Positions 1 to 8,663 of a stretch of 64,000 nt of DNA are shown here, in pieces. A program made the translations under genes and the position numbers. This DNA comes from Pseudoalteromonas sp. DL-6 (GTDB taxonomy: Bacteria > Pseudomonadota > Gammaproteobacteria > Enterobacterales > Alteromonadaceae): contig NZ_CP019770.1 in the NCBI RefSeq assembly GCF_004328665.1, positions 558,001 to 622,000 of the forward strand. The letters are read 5' to 3'. The notes beneath the pieces were generated by a model. It searched no databases. It had not been told where the DNA came from and worked only from the letters and a program-made list of their open reading frames with translations. Numbering within the stretch: the first letter of the stretch is position 1; the number at the start of each line of letters is the position of its first letter.

Positions 1-1369
1 CAATATCGCCACGTGAACGGGTTTCACTTTCTACTTCTTTATTAAAAAGTGTTTTAACCGATTTAATACGCTCTTTTGATTTATCAACTTCTAGTAAGCT
101 GGTAATGGTATTGGGCATATCTTTATTGTCGTTGTAAAAGCCAACTTGTGTGGTTGTTTCACTATAGCGTTGCCATTGCAGATTAAAGTAGTCAATTAAG
201 CGCTGACCATTGGTATTATTTGGCGCTAGCAACATAGGTTTTTGATAACCTTGCGCTAAAAAGTGCTCTAGAGTTTGTTGTACTTCATGCTCTGGATTAA
301 GCGCAAAAAAGTAGTGTTGCAGAGAGGTTCGTTCGCCATCAAAGGTATTTAAATGTAATGTGGGTATATCGAGTAATGTGTTGGTATTAGCGAGCTTATC
401 AATATTGGCTTTTAATAGCGGGCCAATAACAAAGTCTGGTTGTAATTGCGAAATCTGTGCGCTCAACGCTTCGGTTTCGGTATTTTCATCAATAAACAGC
501 GTTTCGCTAATCTCTTTTTTATCAAGTGCAGCCAGTATGCCGGCTTTTAATGCATCTCCTAAGCGCTTGTTAGCACCTGACTGAGGTAATAGCACAACTA
601 AGCGTTCAATATTTAGTGGTGCTAATTCATTGGCGTAAGTATCTTGTTTTGGTAGAACATTGGTACCAGGGTGCCCAAGGTAACGGCGGCGCCAATTATT
701 AATCGCTTGGTCTAAATCAACAGAGCTGTTGGCATAAACCTGATGATACAAAGCTAAGTTAACCCAGCCTTGTTGAATAACCGAGCCACGGTTAAATCGC
801 TCTAATGCATACGAAGAAAGCTGCTTTAAATTATGCCAAAGTGCGTCATTAAGTTTAGGGATAGAAATATTATTTTTTGCTACCGATTCAGAGGCAGCAA
901 AAAAGTAAGGAGCTGCACGTTTTGGTAAGTCTTGCGACGCAAAAATGCTGGCAGTTAAAAATTGGTGCCAAGCAAAATGCTCAGGTTGCTTAAGTTGCCC
1001 CTCAAGCGTGTTTAGTACCTCAAGTGCTTGCTGATTTTTATTTTGTTCTTTTTGCGCAAAGGCAATGTATAAACGATTTTGAATTTGATCAACACTGGCG
1101 GTAAGTGCAAGTTCAGTGCATATTTTTTCGAGTAGTGGCCAGTTTTCTTCTGTAATTGCGCTATCACGAGCACTATAAAGTAGCTGAATTTTATCAGCGC
1201 CATAGCGGTTTTGCGCTAATTGGTAAATAGATTGCGCATTCAGTGCTTCATTTTTCAGCGTATTGGCACTGTTACTTAAGTTATCGCTGGTTTTAGTTGG
1301 TTTTTCGGTTGTGCTACACGCCGATAACCCTGACAATATAATTAATAGACTAACTAGTTTAAGTCGCAC
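1..1369 (-). CDS. lpoA: Penicillin-binding protein activator LpoA (N-terminal part, runs off window)
   Basis: Outer-membrane lipoprotein that activates the synthase PBP1A from the periplasmic side. The minus-strand frame is open from position 1369 to the window edge, about 456 codons; E. coli LpoA has about 680. The start is a GTG preceded by GGGA about 7 bases upstream. The N-terminus is a lipoprotein signal: a basic start, a hydrophobic run, then a lipobox reading LSAC, so the mature protein should begin at that Cys. Divergent pairing with rsmI is the conserved gammaproteobacterial arrangement and supports the call. The C-terminal part lies outside the window. Confidence 0.85.
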   Translation of the reverse strand, partial: MRLKLVSLLIILSGLSACSTTEKPTKTSDNLSNSANTLKNEALNAQSIYQLAQNRYGADKIQLLYSARDSAITEENWPLLEKICTELALTASVDQIQNRLYIAFAQKEQNKNQQALEVLNTLEGQLKQPEHFAWHQFLTASIFASQDLPKRAAPYFFAASESVAKNNISIPKLNDALWHNLKQLSSYALERFNRGSVIQQGWVNLALYHQVYANSSVDLDQAINNWRRRYLGHPGTNVLPKQDTYANELAPLNIERLVVLLPQSGANKRLGDALKAGILAALDKKEISETLFIDENTETEALSAQISQLQPDFVIGPLLKANIDKLANTNTLLDIPTLHLNTFDGERTSLQHYFFALNPEHEVQQTLEHFLAQGYQKPMLLAPNNTNGQRLIDYFNLQWQRYSETTTQVGFYNDNKDMPNTITSLLEVDKSKERIKSVKTLFNKEVESETRSRGDI

Positions 1370-1429
1370 AATGATTTCCCATACGTTAACGCGATTTGCT
1401 TATATTACTGACTGACGCAGGAGACCTCA

Positions 1430-2287
1430 ATGTTAAATGAGGAGAATTCACAGAAAATTGGCACTCTTTACGTTGTTGCCACCCCAATCGGCAATTATGA
1501 CGACTTAAGTCAGCGTGCAATCGCGACATTATCGCAGGTTGACTTAATCGCGGCTGAAGACACTCGCCATACTGGTAAGCTACTTAGCCACTTTGGTATT
1601 AAGGCTAAAACCTTTGCGTTACATGACCATAATGAAAAGCAAAAAGCGCAGCAAATTATCGACCAACTTAATCAAGGGTTAAATATTGCATTAGTTTCTG
1701 ATGCAGGCACACCCCTGATCAGTGATCCTGGTTATGCGGTGGTTAATTTATGTCGTGAGCAGGGCGCAAGTGTAACACCCGTGCCTGGTGCATGTGCTGC
1801 TATTACGGCGGTATGTTGTTCTGGGTTACCTACTGACCGTTTTCAATTTATTGGTTTTACACCTGCCAAAAGTAAAGCGCGCCAAGACTTTTTTATAGAT
1901 GCGGTTAACTCAAGTATTACCAGTATTATGTATGAAAGTACCCACCGTATTATGGCAAGCCTTGACGACTTAGAAGTAGCGCTAGGTAGTGAGCAGCAGG
2001 TGGTATTTGCCAAAGAGCTCACTAAAACCTTTGAAACTTTCTTTAATGGCACAGTGAGTGAGTTAAAGCAGTTTTTAACTGACGATCCTACCAAGCAACG
2101 CGGTGAAATAGTACTCATGCTGCCAGGGAAAGCTAAGGTAGTTGACGATATTCCGCCAGAAGCCCGTAAAATGTTAGCGTTACTCGAAAACGAAATGCCA
2201 ATGAAAAAAGCCTGTGGTGTAGTAGCCGATTACTTCGGCATGAAGAAAAACGCGTTGTATAAAACAATTATTGAAGAAAAACAGTAA
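1430..2287 (+). CDS. rsmI: 16S rRNA (cytidine(1402)-2'-O)-methyltransferase RsmI
   Basis: Methylates the ribose of C1402 in the decoding centre of 16S rRNA using S-adenosylmethionine. The protein has 285 residues, the family length (E. coli 286). The tetrapyrrole-methylase fold shows an N-terminal TLYVVATPIGNYDDL motif, AAEDTRHT, the glycine-rich LVSDAGTPLISDPG near residue 90, and PVPGACAA. The start is fixed by a good ribosome binding site (GGAG) about 8 bases upstream. It diverges from lpoA and is followed directly by the RNase P RNA gene on the same strand. Confidence 0.96.
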   Translation: MLNEENSQKIGTLYVVATPIGNYDDLSQRAIATLSQVDLIAAEDTRHTGKLLSHFGIKAKTFALHDHNEKQKAQQIIDQLNQGLNIALVSDAGTPLISDPGYAVVNLCREQGASVTPVPGACAAITAVCCSGLPTDRFQFIGFTPAKSKARQDFFIDAVNSSITSIMYESTHRIMASLDDLEVALGSEQQVVFAKELTKTFETFFNGTVSELKQFLTDDPTKQRGEIVLMLPGKAKVVDDIPPEARKMLALLENEMPMKKACGVVADYFGMKKNALYKTIIEEKQ

Positions 2288-2294
2288 ATGTTTA

Positions 2295-2323
2295 CTGCGT
2301 AGTGTGGTGCTCTCATGTATACT
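2295..2323 (+). promoter_or_regulatory. Likely rnpB promoter
   Basis: A good -10 hexamer TATACT lies at 2318-2323, seven bases before the predicted 5' end of RNase P RNA at 2331. The -35 at the 17-bp spacing (CTGCGT, 2295-2300) is poor. It starts just after the rsmI stop codon, so rnpB is probably transcribed separately from rsmI. Confidence 0.55.
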
Positions 2324-2330
2324 GCGCGCC

Positions 2331-2694
<364 letters not shown>

Positions 2695-2701
2695 ATTCAA
2701 T

Positions 2702-2736
2702 AAAAAAGCCCGCAGTTAACGCTGCGGGCTTTTTTG
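2702..2736 (+). terminator. Intrinsic terminator of rnpB
   Basis: A GCCCGCAG/CTGCGGGC stem extended by an A-tract/T-tract, with a 5-base loop and at least six T residues. It lies 7-10 bases after the RNase P RNA 3' end. The A-tract on the left arm makes it able to work in both directions. Confidence 0.93.
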
Positions 2737-2764
2737 TGTTTGAAATAAGCTGTCAGGTCCCAGT

Positions 2765-2813
2765 CGGGCGGCGGATTGCGGGCGGCGAGAGACGAGCGAC
2801 GAGGAACGGGTTA
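2765..2813 (+). repeat. Degenerate heptamer tract, seven CGRRNRN units
   Basis: Seven consecutive 7-bp units each begin CG followed by two purines: CGGGCGG, CGGATTG, CGGGCGG, CGAGAGA, CGAGCGA, CGAGGAA, CGGGTTA. The units are perfectly in phase with no indel. It is the first of several 7-bp-phased tracts between rnpB and the MscS gene. No coding potential is apparent. Confidence 0.75.
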
Positions 2814-2824
2814 AGATTGACTGG

Positions 2825-2850
2825 TGTAGCAGCGGGTTTATCCCGCGTCT
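2825..2850 (+). repeat. REP-like hairpin with TTTAT loop (copy 1)
   Basis: TGTAGCA followed by a GCGGG-TTTAT-CCCGC hairpin and GTCT. The same frame with a different but still paired stem (GCGAC/GTCGC) occurs at 2955-2980 and three times near 42.2-42.8 kb, so the stem is conserved as structure rather than sequence. Confidence 0.75.
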
Positions 2851-2863
2851 GGTTAAAGACAAA

Positions 2864-2898
2864 GGTTCTAGGTGCTAGGTATTAGGTTTTAGGTAGAG
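2864..2898 (-). repeat. Degenerate heptamer tract, five GGTNNNN units
   Basis: Five in-phase 7-bp units: GGTTCTA, GGTGCTA, GGTATTA, GGTTTTA, GGTAGAG. Read on the minus strand they are CCTNNNN units of the type found at 3169-3196 and in the perfect array at 3268-3372. With 3169-3196 they form an inverted pair. Confidence 0.75.
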
Positions 2899-2931
2899 AT
2901 TAAGCCAAGCACGGTGTTTGGATTAGACGTA

Positions 2932-2980
2932 GGCGGGGCTTTATGCCGCGCAAATGTAGCAGCGACTTTATGTCGCGTCT
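2932..2980 (+). repeat. Two adjacent REP-like TTTAT-loop hairpins
   Basis: 2932-2951 is a GCGGGGC-TTTAT-GCCGCGC-type hairpin (one imperfect pair). 2955-2980 is TGTAGCA plus GCGAC-TTTAT-GTCGC plus GTCT. Both keep the TTTAT loop while the stem varies. Confidence 0.7.
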
Positions 2981-2989
2981 GTTAGTGAT

Positions 2990-3106
2990 TTTATTTACTA
3001 CAGAGGTAAAGAGAACACAGAGGAAATGATTAAAGACATGGTTTATTTGCTTTATCTTTTCTGTGTAGCGCGAAGCGCCTCGGTGTACTCTGTGGTTCAA
3101 AATGAT
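2990..3106 (+). repeat. Dispersed repeat with ACAGAGG/CTCTGTG arms
   Basis: A segment with CACAGAGGAAATGATTAAAG at its left and CTCTGTGGTTC at its right, containing a GCGC-GAA-GCGC hairpin. The left part closely resembles the CACAGAGGAAGTGATTACAG segment repeated at 42.4-42.7 kb, and the repeats there also carry the TTTAT-loop hairpin. It looks like one dispersed repeat family. The extent is approximate. Confidence 0.5.
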
Positions 3107-3113
3107 TTTTAAA

Positions 3114-3132
3114 GCGGGGCTTTATGCCTCGC
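3114..3132 (+). repeat. REP-like TTTAT-loop hairpin
   Basis: A GCGGGGC-TTTAT-GCCTCGC hairpin with one non-canonical pair, of the same type as 2932-2951. Confidence 0.6.
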
Positions 3133-3151
3133 AGGTTTGGTTTAAGTTCAT

Positions 3152-3196
3152 GGGTGACGGGTGACGGGCCTAAAACCTAATACCTAAAACCTAATA
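3152..3196 (+). repeat. Heptamer tract: two GGGTGAC units then four CCTAAWA units
   Basis: GGGTGAC is repeated at 3152 and 3159. After a GGG, CCTAAAA, CCTAATA, CCTAAAA, CCTAATA run in phase from 3169 to 3196. The CCT half is the inverted counterpart of 2864-2898. Confidence 0.8.
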
Positions 3197-3198
3197 AC

Positions 3199-3223
3199 GA
3201 CGCGGGGTGAACCCGCTGCTACA
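3199..3223 (-). repeat. REP-like hairpin, inverted copy
   Basis: Read on the minus strand this is TGTAGCAGCGGGTTCACCCC followed by GCGTC, the same element as 2825-2850 in the opposite orientation with a changed loop. The two copies bracket about 400 bp. Confidence 0.75.
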
Positions 3224-3229
3224 GGTATA

Positions 3230-3263
3230 AAAAAACCTTGTAATATTAACTGCAAGGTTTTTA
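3230..3263 (-). terminator. Intrinsic terminator, probably of the MscS gene
   Basis: An AAACCTTG/CAAGGTTT stem with a T-tract on both strands. On the minus strand it is the first terminator after the MscS-family gene. The 105-bp heptamer array lies between the stop codon and this hairpin and so would be part of that mRNA's 3' untranslated region. Confidence 0.7.
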
Positions 3264-3267
3264 AATT

Positions 3268-3372
3268 CCTCGAACCTCGAACCTCGAACCTCGAACCTCG
3301 AACCTCGAACCTCGAACCTCGAACCTCGAACCTCGAACCTCGAACCTCGAACCTCGAACCTCGAACCTCGAA
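3268..3372. repeat. Perfect heptanucleotide array, 15 copies of CCTCGAA
   Basis: Fifteen uninterrupted, identical 7-bp units (105 bp) followed by a partial CCT, ending three bases before the MscS stop codon. Because 7 is not a multiple of 3 a coding role is unlikely. Perfect identity suggests recent slippage expansion, so copy number is probably variable between strains. The unit fits the CCTNNAA-type degenerate heptamers found at several other sites in the window. Confidence 0.97.
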
Positions 3373-3377
3373 CCTAT

Positions 3378-4490
3378 CTATATAATATTTTTGCCTTGCT
3401 CCGGATCGCGCGATTCATCGGCTTGCTCGCGAATATCATCCGTATCACTGCTTACATCATCAATACTGTGTTCATGCTCTGTGTTTTTATGTTTTTGAGT
3501 ATGTGGTTTCTCTTTAGTTTTTTCTGTTGTCTCTGTTTTAGCTTCGCTTGCTGTGGGGTAAATATCTTCACCTTGGCTATTGAGTAATACACGCTCTCTA
3601 GCATCGTCAGGCATACTTATATTATGTTGTGTAAAGCTGTTGATTAACTCTCGCATAAGCTGTGAGGCTACTTTTACAACGCTGTATTGTTCGCCATTGA
3701 CCCAAAAGTAAACAGTAAAGTTGATAGTGGCGGAGCCTAAGTTATCAACCAATACTTGAGGAGGCGGATCGCTAAGCACAGAGGTTTGAGCTGATATAAC
3801 GCTAATAGCAAGACTTTGCGCGCCGCGAATGTCATTATCGTAGCCAATACCAATTGAGAAATGACCGCGCATCTTTGGATTAGCGGTTAAGTTTTTAATG
3901 GTATTTTTATACACAGTCGCATTGGGTATTTGAATATGATTGCCATCGTAGTCAACTAAAGTGGTTGCTCTTGCAGTTACTTTTTTAACTATACCTATTC
4001 TGCCATCAACTTCTATTACATCATCTATTTTAAACGGACGTTGTACGCTTAGTAACAAGCTGGCGATAAAGTTTTCAGCAATATCCCGAAAGGCAAACCC
4101 TAAAATAAGCCCTATTAACCCAGTGCCACTCATAATAGCGACCGCGAATTCAGTCAAGCCAGCCAAACGTAAAAATAGGTAAAACCCGAGTAAAATGATT
4201 AAGGTACTAATGCCACGCCTAGCAACTAGGTGTACTAATTTACTGTTGGTCATGTAAGTAACGGGCTTTATTAACAAGCGTGATAATGGGGTGGCGATTA
4301 AATAACTAATCACCAAAATAATAATCCCTAAAAACAAAGTGGGCAGTAATTGCACGAATGAGTGTAGTAATTGCACGCTTTGCTCTTTTAAAAAGTCCCA
4401 TGAAACCGAGTTTGGCTGAGCGGTGTTGATTGCAGGAATAGATGCGTTATTAGCGAGTGTTGCAATTAAAGCGCTGAGCATAGGAGCCAT
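3378..4490 (-). CDS. MscS-family mechanosensitive ion channel
   Basis: Inner-membrane channel that opens under membrane tension to release solutes on hypo-osmotic shock. It has 370 residues. Three membrane segments are visible near residues 45-70, 95-115 and 118-145. The third is the pore helix, rich in Gly and Ala and running into the conserved NFIASLLLSVQRPFKIDDVI. The MscS beta-domain follows (DYDGNHIQIPNATVYKNTIKN). A Glu/Asp/Lys-rich, low-complexity tail of about 70 residues is longer than in E. coli MscS. It diverges from the YihY gene. The start codon lacks a clear ribosome binding site, so the N-terminus is less certain than the family. Confidence 0.9.
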   Translation of the reverse strand: MAPMLSALIATLANNASIPAINTAQPNSVSWDFLKEQSVQLLHSFVQLLPTLFLGIIILVISYLIATPLSRLLIKPVTYMTNSKLVHLVARRGISTLIILLGFYLFLRLAGLTEFAVAIMSGTGLIGLILGFAFRDIAENFIASLLLSVQRPFKIDDVIEVDGRIGIVKKVTARATTLVDYDGNHIQIPNATVYKNTIKNLTANPKMRGHFSIGIGYDNDIRGAQSLAISVISAQTSVLSDPPPQVLVDNLGSATINFTVYFWVNGEQYSVVKVASQLMRELINSFTQHNISMPDDARERVLLNSQGEDIYPTASEAKTETTEKTKEKPHTQKHKNTEHEHSIDDVSSDTDDIREQADESRDPEQGKNII

Positions 4491-4603
4491 CCGTGTTAGG
4501 TTGAGTTAATTAGGGTCTGTGTAAAACAATAGCAGCAAGTTTAATACCAAGGGATATTTGTTTGGCAAACATCTTGCAATTAATTGGGAAAAGGGAGTTA
4601 GCT

Positions 4604-5551
4604 ATGAGTGACTTTAAGCGTGGCCAAAGAGCCAAGCAGCCTAACCATATCCCTCTGCGTGGCTGGTGGGATATTGCAAAGCGAATTATTAAACAAATGA
4701 GCCGTGATAATTTATCCTTAGTAGCTGCAGGCGTGGCATTTTATGCGCTTCTTGCTATTTTTCCAGCCATTGCGGCATTGGTGTCTGTGTATGCTTATTT
4801 TGCTTCACCGAATGAGATTAGTGCGTATTTAAGTCAGTTTATGGCGTTATTGCCACAAAGTACCCAAGAGATTATTTTGTCTCAGGTTTCAAGTCTTGCG
4901 CAAAAGTCTCAAACTAGTTTAAGTCTCAGTGCGCTGGGTACTTTATTGCTTACTATTTGGAGTAGCTCTAAGGGCAGCCAAGCTTTGATCACCGCGTGTA
5001 ATATTAGTTATCACGAATACGAAAAACGCTCATTTTTTAAGGCGCAACTTGTACGTTTATTATTTTCAGTGGGTGCGATTGTGGTGGCGGTCATTGCATT
5101 GGTAATCATAGGTATATTACCGCTTGCCCTTAATTTATTGGGAATTAAAGAGAGTATCGATTTTTTAATCATGCTTATATCGTGGCCATTACTGGCACTG
5201 ACCTTTAACTTTGCATTATTAATTTTATACCGCTATGCGCCACATAGAAAAGCCGCCAAGTGGCGTTGGGTCAGTGTAGGCTCATTGACAGCCACGGTAT
5301 TATGGATTGTGGCATCTTTTGGCTTTTCATTTTATGTGTCACACTTTGCTAGTTACAACGAAACATATGGTTCCCTGGGCGGGGTGGTCATTATGCTAAT
5401 GTGGTTATTTATTAGTGCTTATATCATTATTTTAGGAGCCACAATCAATGCCGCGTTAGAGCAGCAAACGGCGCAAGATAGCACGATAGGCCCAGATAAA
5501 AGAAGAGGGCAGCGAGGTGCTTATGTTGCAGATCACCTCGATACTCAATAA
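4604..5551 (+). CDS. YihY/virulence factor BrkB family inner membrane protein
   Basis: Polytopic membrane protein of the YihY/BrkB family; its molecular function is not established. The protein has 315 residues from the ATG at 4604, which has AAAGGGAG upstream; an in-frame TTG at 4562 lacks one. Family features are visible: LSLVAAGVAFYALLAIFPAIA in the first membrane segment, a WSSSKGSQALITACN motif, and YGSLGGVVIMLMWLFISAYI near the C-terminus. About six membrane helices are predicted by eye. It is transcribed divergently from the MscS gene. Confidence 0.88.
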   Translation: MSDFKRGQRAKQPNHIPLRGWWDIAKRIIKQMSRDNLSLVAAGVAFYALLAIFPAIAALVSVYAYFASPNEISAYLSQFMALLPQSTQEIILSQVSSLAQKSQTSLSLSALGTLLLTIWSSSKGSQALITACNISYHEYEKRSFFKAQLVRLLFSVGAIVVAVIALVIIGILPLALNLLGIKESIDFLIMLISWPLLALTFNFALLILYRYAPHRKAAKWRWVSVGSLTATVLWIVASFGFSFYVSHFASYNETYGSLGGVVIMLMWLFISAYIIILGATINAALEQQTAQDSTIGPDKRRGQRGAYVADHLDTQ

Positions 5552-5570
5552 CCAAGATTAACTAATTATT

Positions 5571-8500
5571 TTAGTTTAAGTTAATTACTTGGTTTGTTGT
5601 TATCAGCTGCATAAACGAGGTTTTGTGCAGTGGCTTTGAAAACAAATAGCCTTGGCCATAATCACAACCAGCCTCAAGTAATAAATCCATTTGTAATTTT
5701 GTTTCTATGCCTTCGGCAATTACTTTTAAACCAAGCTGATGAGCCATCATAATAATTGCTTCACATAAGGCGAGCTCTTGGCTATCTTTTTGAATATTAT
5801 CAACAAAGCGTTTATCGATTTTTAGGTAGTCGGTATCCATTTCTTGTAAGTAAGCAAGCGATGAGTAACCCGTACCAAAATCATCGAGTGCCAATTGCAT
5901 CCCTGATTTAACCAAGGCTTTTAAGCGGCTTTGGGTCAGCTCTTCAGGATTAACCATCAAGCCTTCAGTAATTTCTGCCACAATACTCGATGCAGGTAAA
6001 TTTGCTGCCTCAAGCATGTCGTACCAATCGTCTATGCCGCTGTCTGTGGCTGCCAACTGCACCGGCGATACGTTAATACTGATTTGAAATTCATCTTTAA
6101 TATGCTTTTTAATGTCGTTGAGTGTTTGTAGTGCCTCAGCAAATACAAATTGACCAAGCGCATTGATTTGTCTGGTTTCCTCGGCTAGGGGAATAAAGTC
6201 AGCGGGGCTGATCAGGCCTTTTTCTGGGTGCTGCCAACGAATAAGTCCCTCAGCTTTATGAATATGTAAATCATCAAGCGATACAATAGGCTGGTAATAT
6301 AACTCAAACTGCTCTAGCTCTATGGCTGAGCGAAGCTCTTTGAGCAACTGCATTCTTGCATTTGCATCTTCACGCATATCATGTGAGAAAAATTCAAAGT
6401 CATTTCGGCCGCTATTTTTTGCCTTATACATAGCTTGGTCAGCAGCTTTAAGCAGTTGCTCTGGGTTTTGGCCATCATCTGGCGCGCAGGCAATACCAAT
6501 ACTGGCACTTATATACACTTTTTCATCTTCAATAAAAATAGTCGAAGCAAGGCTAAGTAGCAGTGATTTTGCTATTTTTTTGATATTATCGCTACCGCGT
6601 AAGTCACTAAATACAATAACAAATTCATCGCCACCAATACGTGCTACAAAGTCAGCCTCTTTGGCTGTTTGCACAATTCGCTCAGATACTAATTTAAGTA
6701 ATCTATCGCCATAATGATGGCCTAACGTATCATTAATATCTTTAAAGTGATCAATATCTAACAGCATAATGACCAGTTTTTGGTCGTGGTTGTTTACGCT
6801 CGTAAAGCGTTTATTTAACCGCTCTTTTAGTTCTAGTCGATTAGGTAAGTCGGTTAAATGATCAAAATGAGCTTGTCGCCAAATTAGCTCGTCAGCTTGT
6901 TTTTTCTCGGTTAGATCAGTAAAAATAGCAATACGGCTAGTTGGGGCTTTATTTTTATCGTAAATAGTATCTATGGTTAACCATTCAACATACAGCTCGC
7001 CATTTTTACGACGATTGGTTATTTCACCTTGCCAGCGGCCAGTTTTATTTATTGACTGCCACATGTAATCATAAAACTCTTTATCGTGTTTACCCGATGA
7101 TAAAATACCCACCGTTTTATTGAGTACTTCTTTTCGAGAATACAAAGTTGTTTCACAAAATGCAGGGTTCACATCATAAATAACGCCATTTTCATCTGTG
7201 ATTGCCATACCTTCACTGCTGTTGTTGTAAACTAATGACGCTAAATGCAAAGACTCTTGATTCTGCTTTCGTTGCGTGATGTTACTAATAACAATTATAA
7301 ACTCATCCACTTTTTTCATTGGGCTGATTTTAGCTTCATAAAACTGATTGTCTTGTTTATGTTCAAGCTCAACAGTGACAGGAGCGCTCAGGGTTGTTAA
7401 GTACTCTTCTACTTGTTTTAAATTAGCACTAGAGAATAAGCATGATAACTTTTTAGGCGGTGTTGAATGGCTATAATTTAACGATTTAATACGTCCACCG
7501 GTATCAAGTATATTGCCATTGGCATCTACACGTAAAAAAGCATCGGGTAGCGCATTAAGCAAGCTATTAAGCTCGTCATGTTTATGTTTAAGGCATGCTT
7601 CAGCTGTTAAGCGAGTTTCGGCCATATATTTAAAACGATGATAGAGTCTATTTAGCTCAGGACTATTGGGCTGCTCGTCGTCATGAGGCATATTACCGGC
7701 TGCTAAGCGGTTAACGGCCTGCGTTAAACTTTTAATCGGGTTTAAGATGCTTTTATTAACTAATCGTCTAGCCAATACGGCTAAAAGCAAAATGGTCATT
7801 AAAAATCCCAAAACCATTTTTACAAAGTTAATATCTATTTGCTCAAGTGTTTCATCTATTGGTTGAGTAATATAAATAGAGAGCTTATTGTTATTGCCAT
7901 CACGATAGAGTGTTGTTTGATGGAAAACTCTTCGGATACCATCTTTTCCTTTAAAAATAACACCAGCTTGCAAGTTATGCGCTAAATCGAACTTTTCCAA
8001 TTTGTTGCCTAGTCTATCGGCTGAAAAAGGGTAGTTAGCTAAAATACTACCGTTAGAGTCAGTAATGACAGCTCTGATTTCTGTCGATAAATTTAAAGTA
8101 TTAAGTGCCGAGCTCCACCAGTCTAAAGCGATTACGGTCACAATAACGCCTTCAATATCATTATTTTCATTTAAGATAGGGTAAGCAAAGTTAATACTTT
8201 GCGCTTTGAGGCTGCGATCGTGCTGGAAATGGCCAATACTGAACTCTTTACTGGCGATCGCGTTTTTAAAATAGGGACGGTCACTAATGTTAATATTAGT
8301 GTCGCTACTTTTTGAGGTACAAATTAGGTCACCATTTTTATTTACTATACCAATATTCGCGATATTACCATTGAGTGCCTTAACATCTAAAAAATACGCA
8401 GGACAAGTAGAGGGTAAAGATTGAATGTTTTTCTGTTTTTTTGCTAAAAACTCAGTAACTTTTTTGACATCATCAATCATGCTTTGTTGTTTGATAATTA

Positions 8501-8663
8501 GTTGCTCAGTGATGGTGCGCACTTTTGTCTCGTGCTCTTTAATGGCTGCATCACGACTAAACCACAAGGTTACTAAAATAATAGCAGCAACAGGTATGCA
8601 AATTAGCATAAGAAGGCGGTAGAGTTGATGTTTTAATGATGAAGTAAAAATAGTCGTATCCAA
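5571..8663 (-). CDS. Membrane-bound c-di-GMP protein: CACHE-HAMP-PAS-PAS-GGDEF-EAL
   Basis: Likely makes and/or degrades cyclic di-GMP in response to a periplasmic signal. It has 1030 residues: membrane helix ~15-33, periplasmic CACHE-like sensor ~35-275, second helix ~280-300, HAMP, two PAS domains (~360-465 and ~470-590), then GGDEF and EAL. The GGDEF motif is intact at 677-681. The inhibitory RxxD site upstream is not canonical (KEAD). The EAL signature reads EGL at 805-807, while other catalytic motifs are present (INVSP, EITE, DDFGTGYSS, LKIDKRFV, VIAEGIET). The only start in this frame before a stop is a TTG without a clear ribosome binding site. It is divergent from the pirin gene. Confidence 0.9.
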   Translation of the reverse strand: MDTTIFTSSLKHQLYRLLMLICIPVAAIILVTLWFSRDAAIKEHETKVRTITEQLIIKQQSMIDDVKKVTEFLAKKQKNIQSLPSTCPAYFLDVKALNGNIANIGIVNKNGDLICTSKSSDTNINISDRPYFKNAIASKEFSIGHFQHDRSLKAQSINFAYPILNENNDIEGVIVTVIALDWWSSALNTLNLSTEIRAVITDSNGSILANYPFSADRLGNKLEKFDLAHNLQAGVIFKGKDGIRRVFHQTTLYRDGNNNKLSIYITQPIDETLEQIDINFVKMVLGFLMTILLLAVLARRLVNKSILNPIKSLTQAVNRLAAGNMPHDDEQPNSPELNRLYHRFKYMAETRLTAEACLKHKHDELNSLLNALPDAFLRVDANGNILDTGGRIKSLNYSHSTPPKKLSCLFSSANLKQVEEYLTTLSAPVTVELEHKQDNQFYEAKISPMKKVDEFIIVISNITQRKQNQESLHLASLVYNNSSEGMAITDENGVIYDVNPAFCETTLYSRKEVLNKTVGILSSGKHDKEFYDYMWQSINKTGRWQGEITNRRKNGELYVEWLTIDTIYDKNKAPTSRIAIFTDLTEKKQADELIWRQAHFDHLTDLPNRLELKERLNKRFTSVNNHDQKLVIMLLDIDHFKDINDTLGHHYGDRLLKLVSERIVQTAKEADFVARIGGDEFVIVFSDLRGSDNIKKIAKSLLLSLASTIFIEDEKVYISASIGIACAPDDGQNPEQLLKAADQAMYKAKNSGRNDFEFFSHDMREDANARMQLLKELRSAIELEQFELYYQPIVSLDDLHIHKAEGLIRWQHPEKGLISPADFIPLAEETRQINALGQFVFAEALQTLNDIKKHIKDEFQISINVSPVQLAATDSGIDDWYDMLEAANLPASSIVAEITEGLMVNPEELTQSRLKALVKSGMQLALDDFGTGYSSLAYLQEMDTDYLKIDKRFVDNIQKDSQELALCEAIIMMAHQLGLKVIAEGIETKLQMDLLLEAGCDYGQGYLFSKPLHKTSFMQLITTNQVINLN

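Noticed and set aside
360..584. Plus-strand 74-codon frame inside lpoA
   Set aside because: It is a shadow frame antisense to lpoA, without start signals or conserved features.
3268..3372. CRISPR array
   Set aside because: The repeat is 7 bp with no spacers and there are no cas genes; it is a simple tandem repeat.
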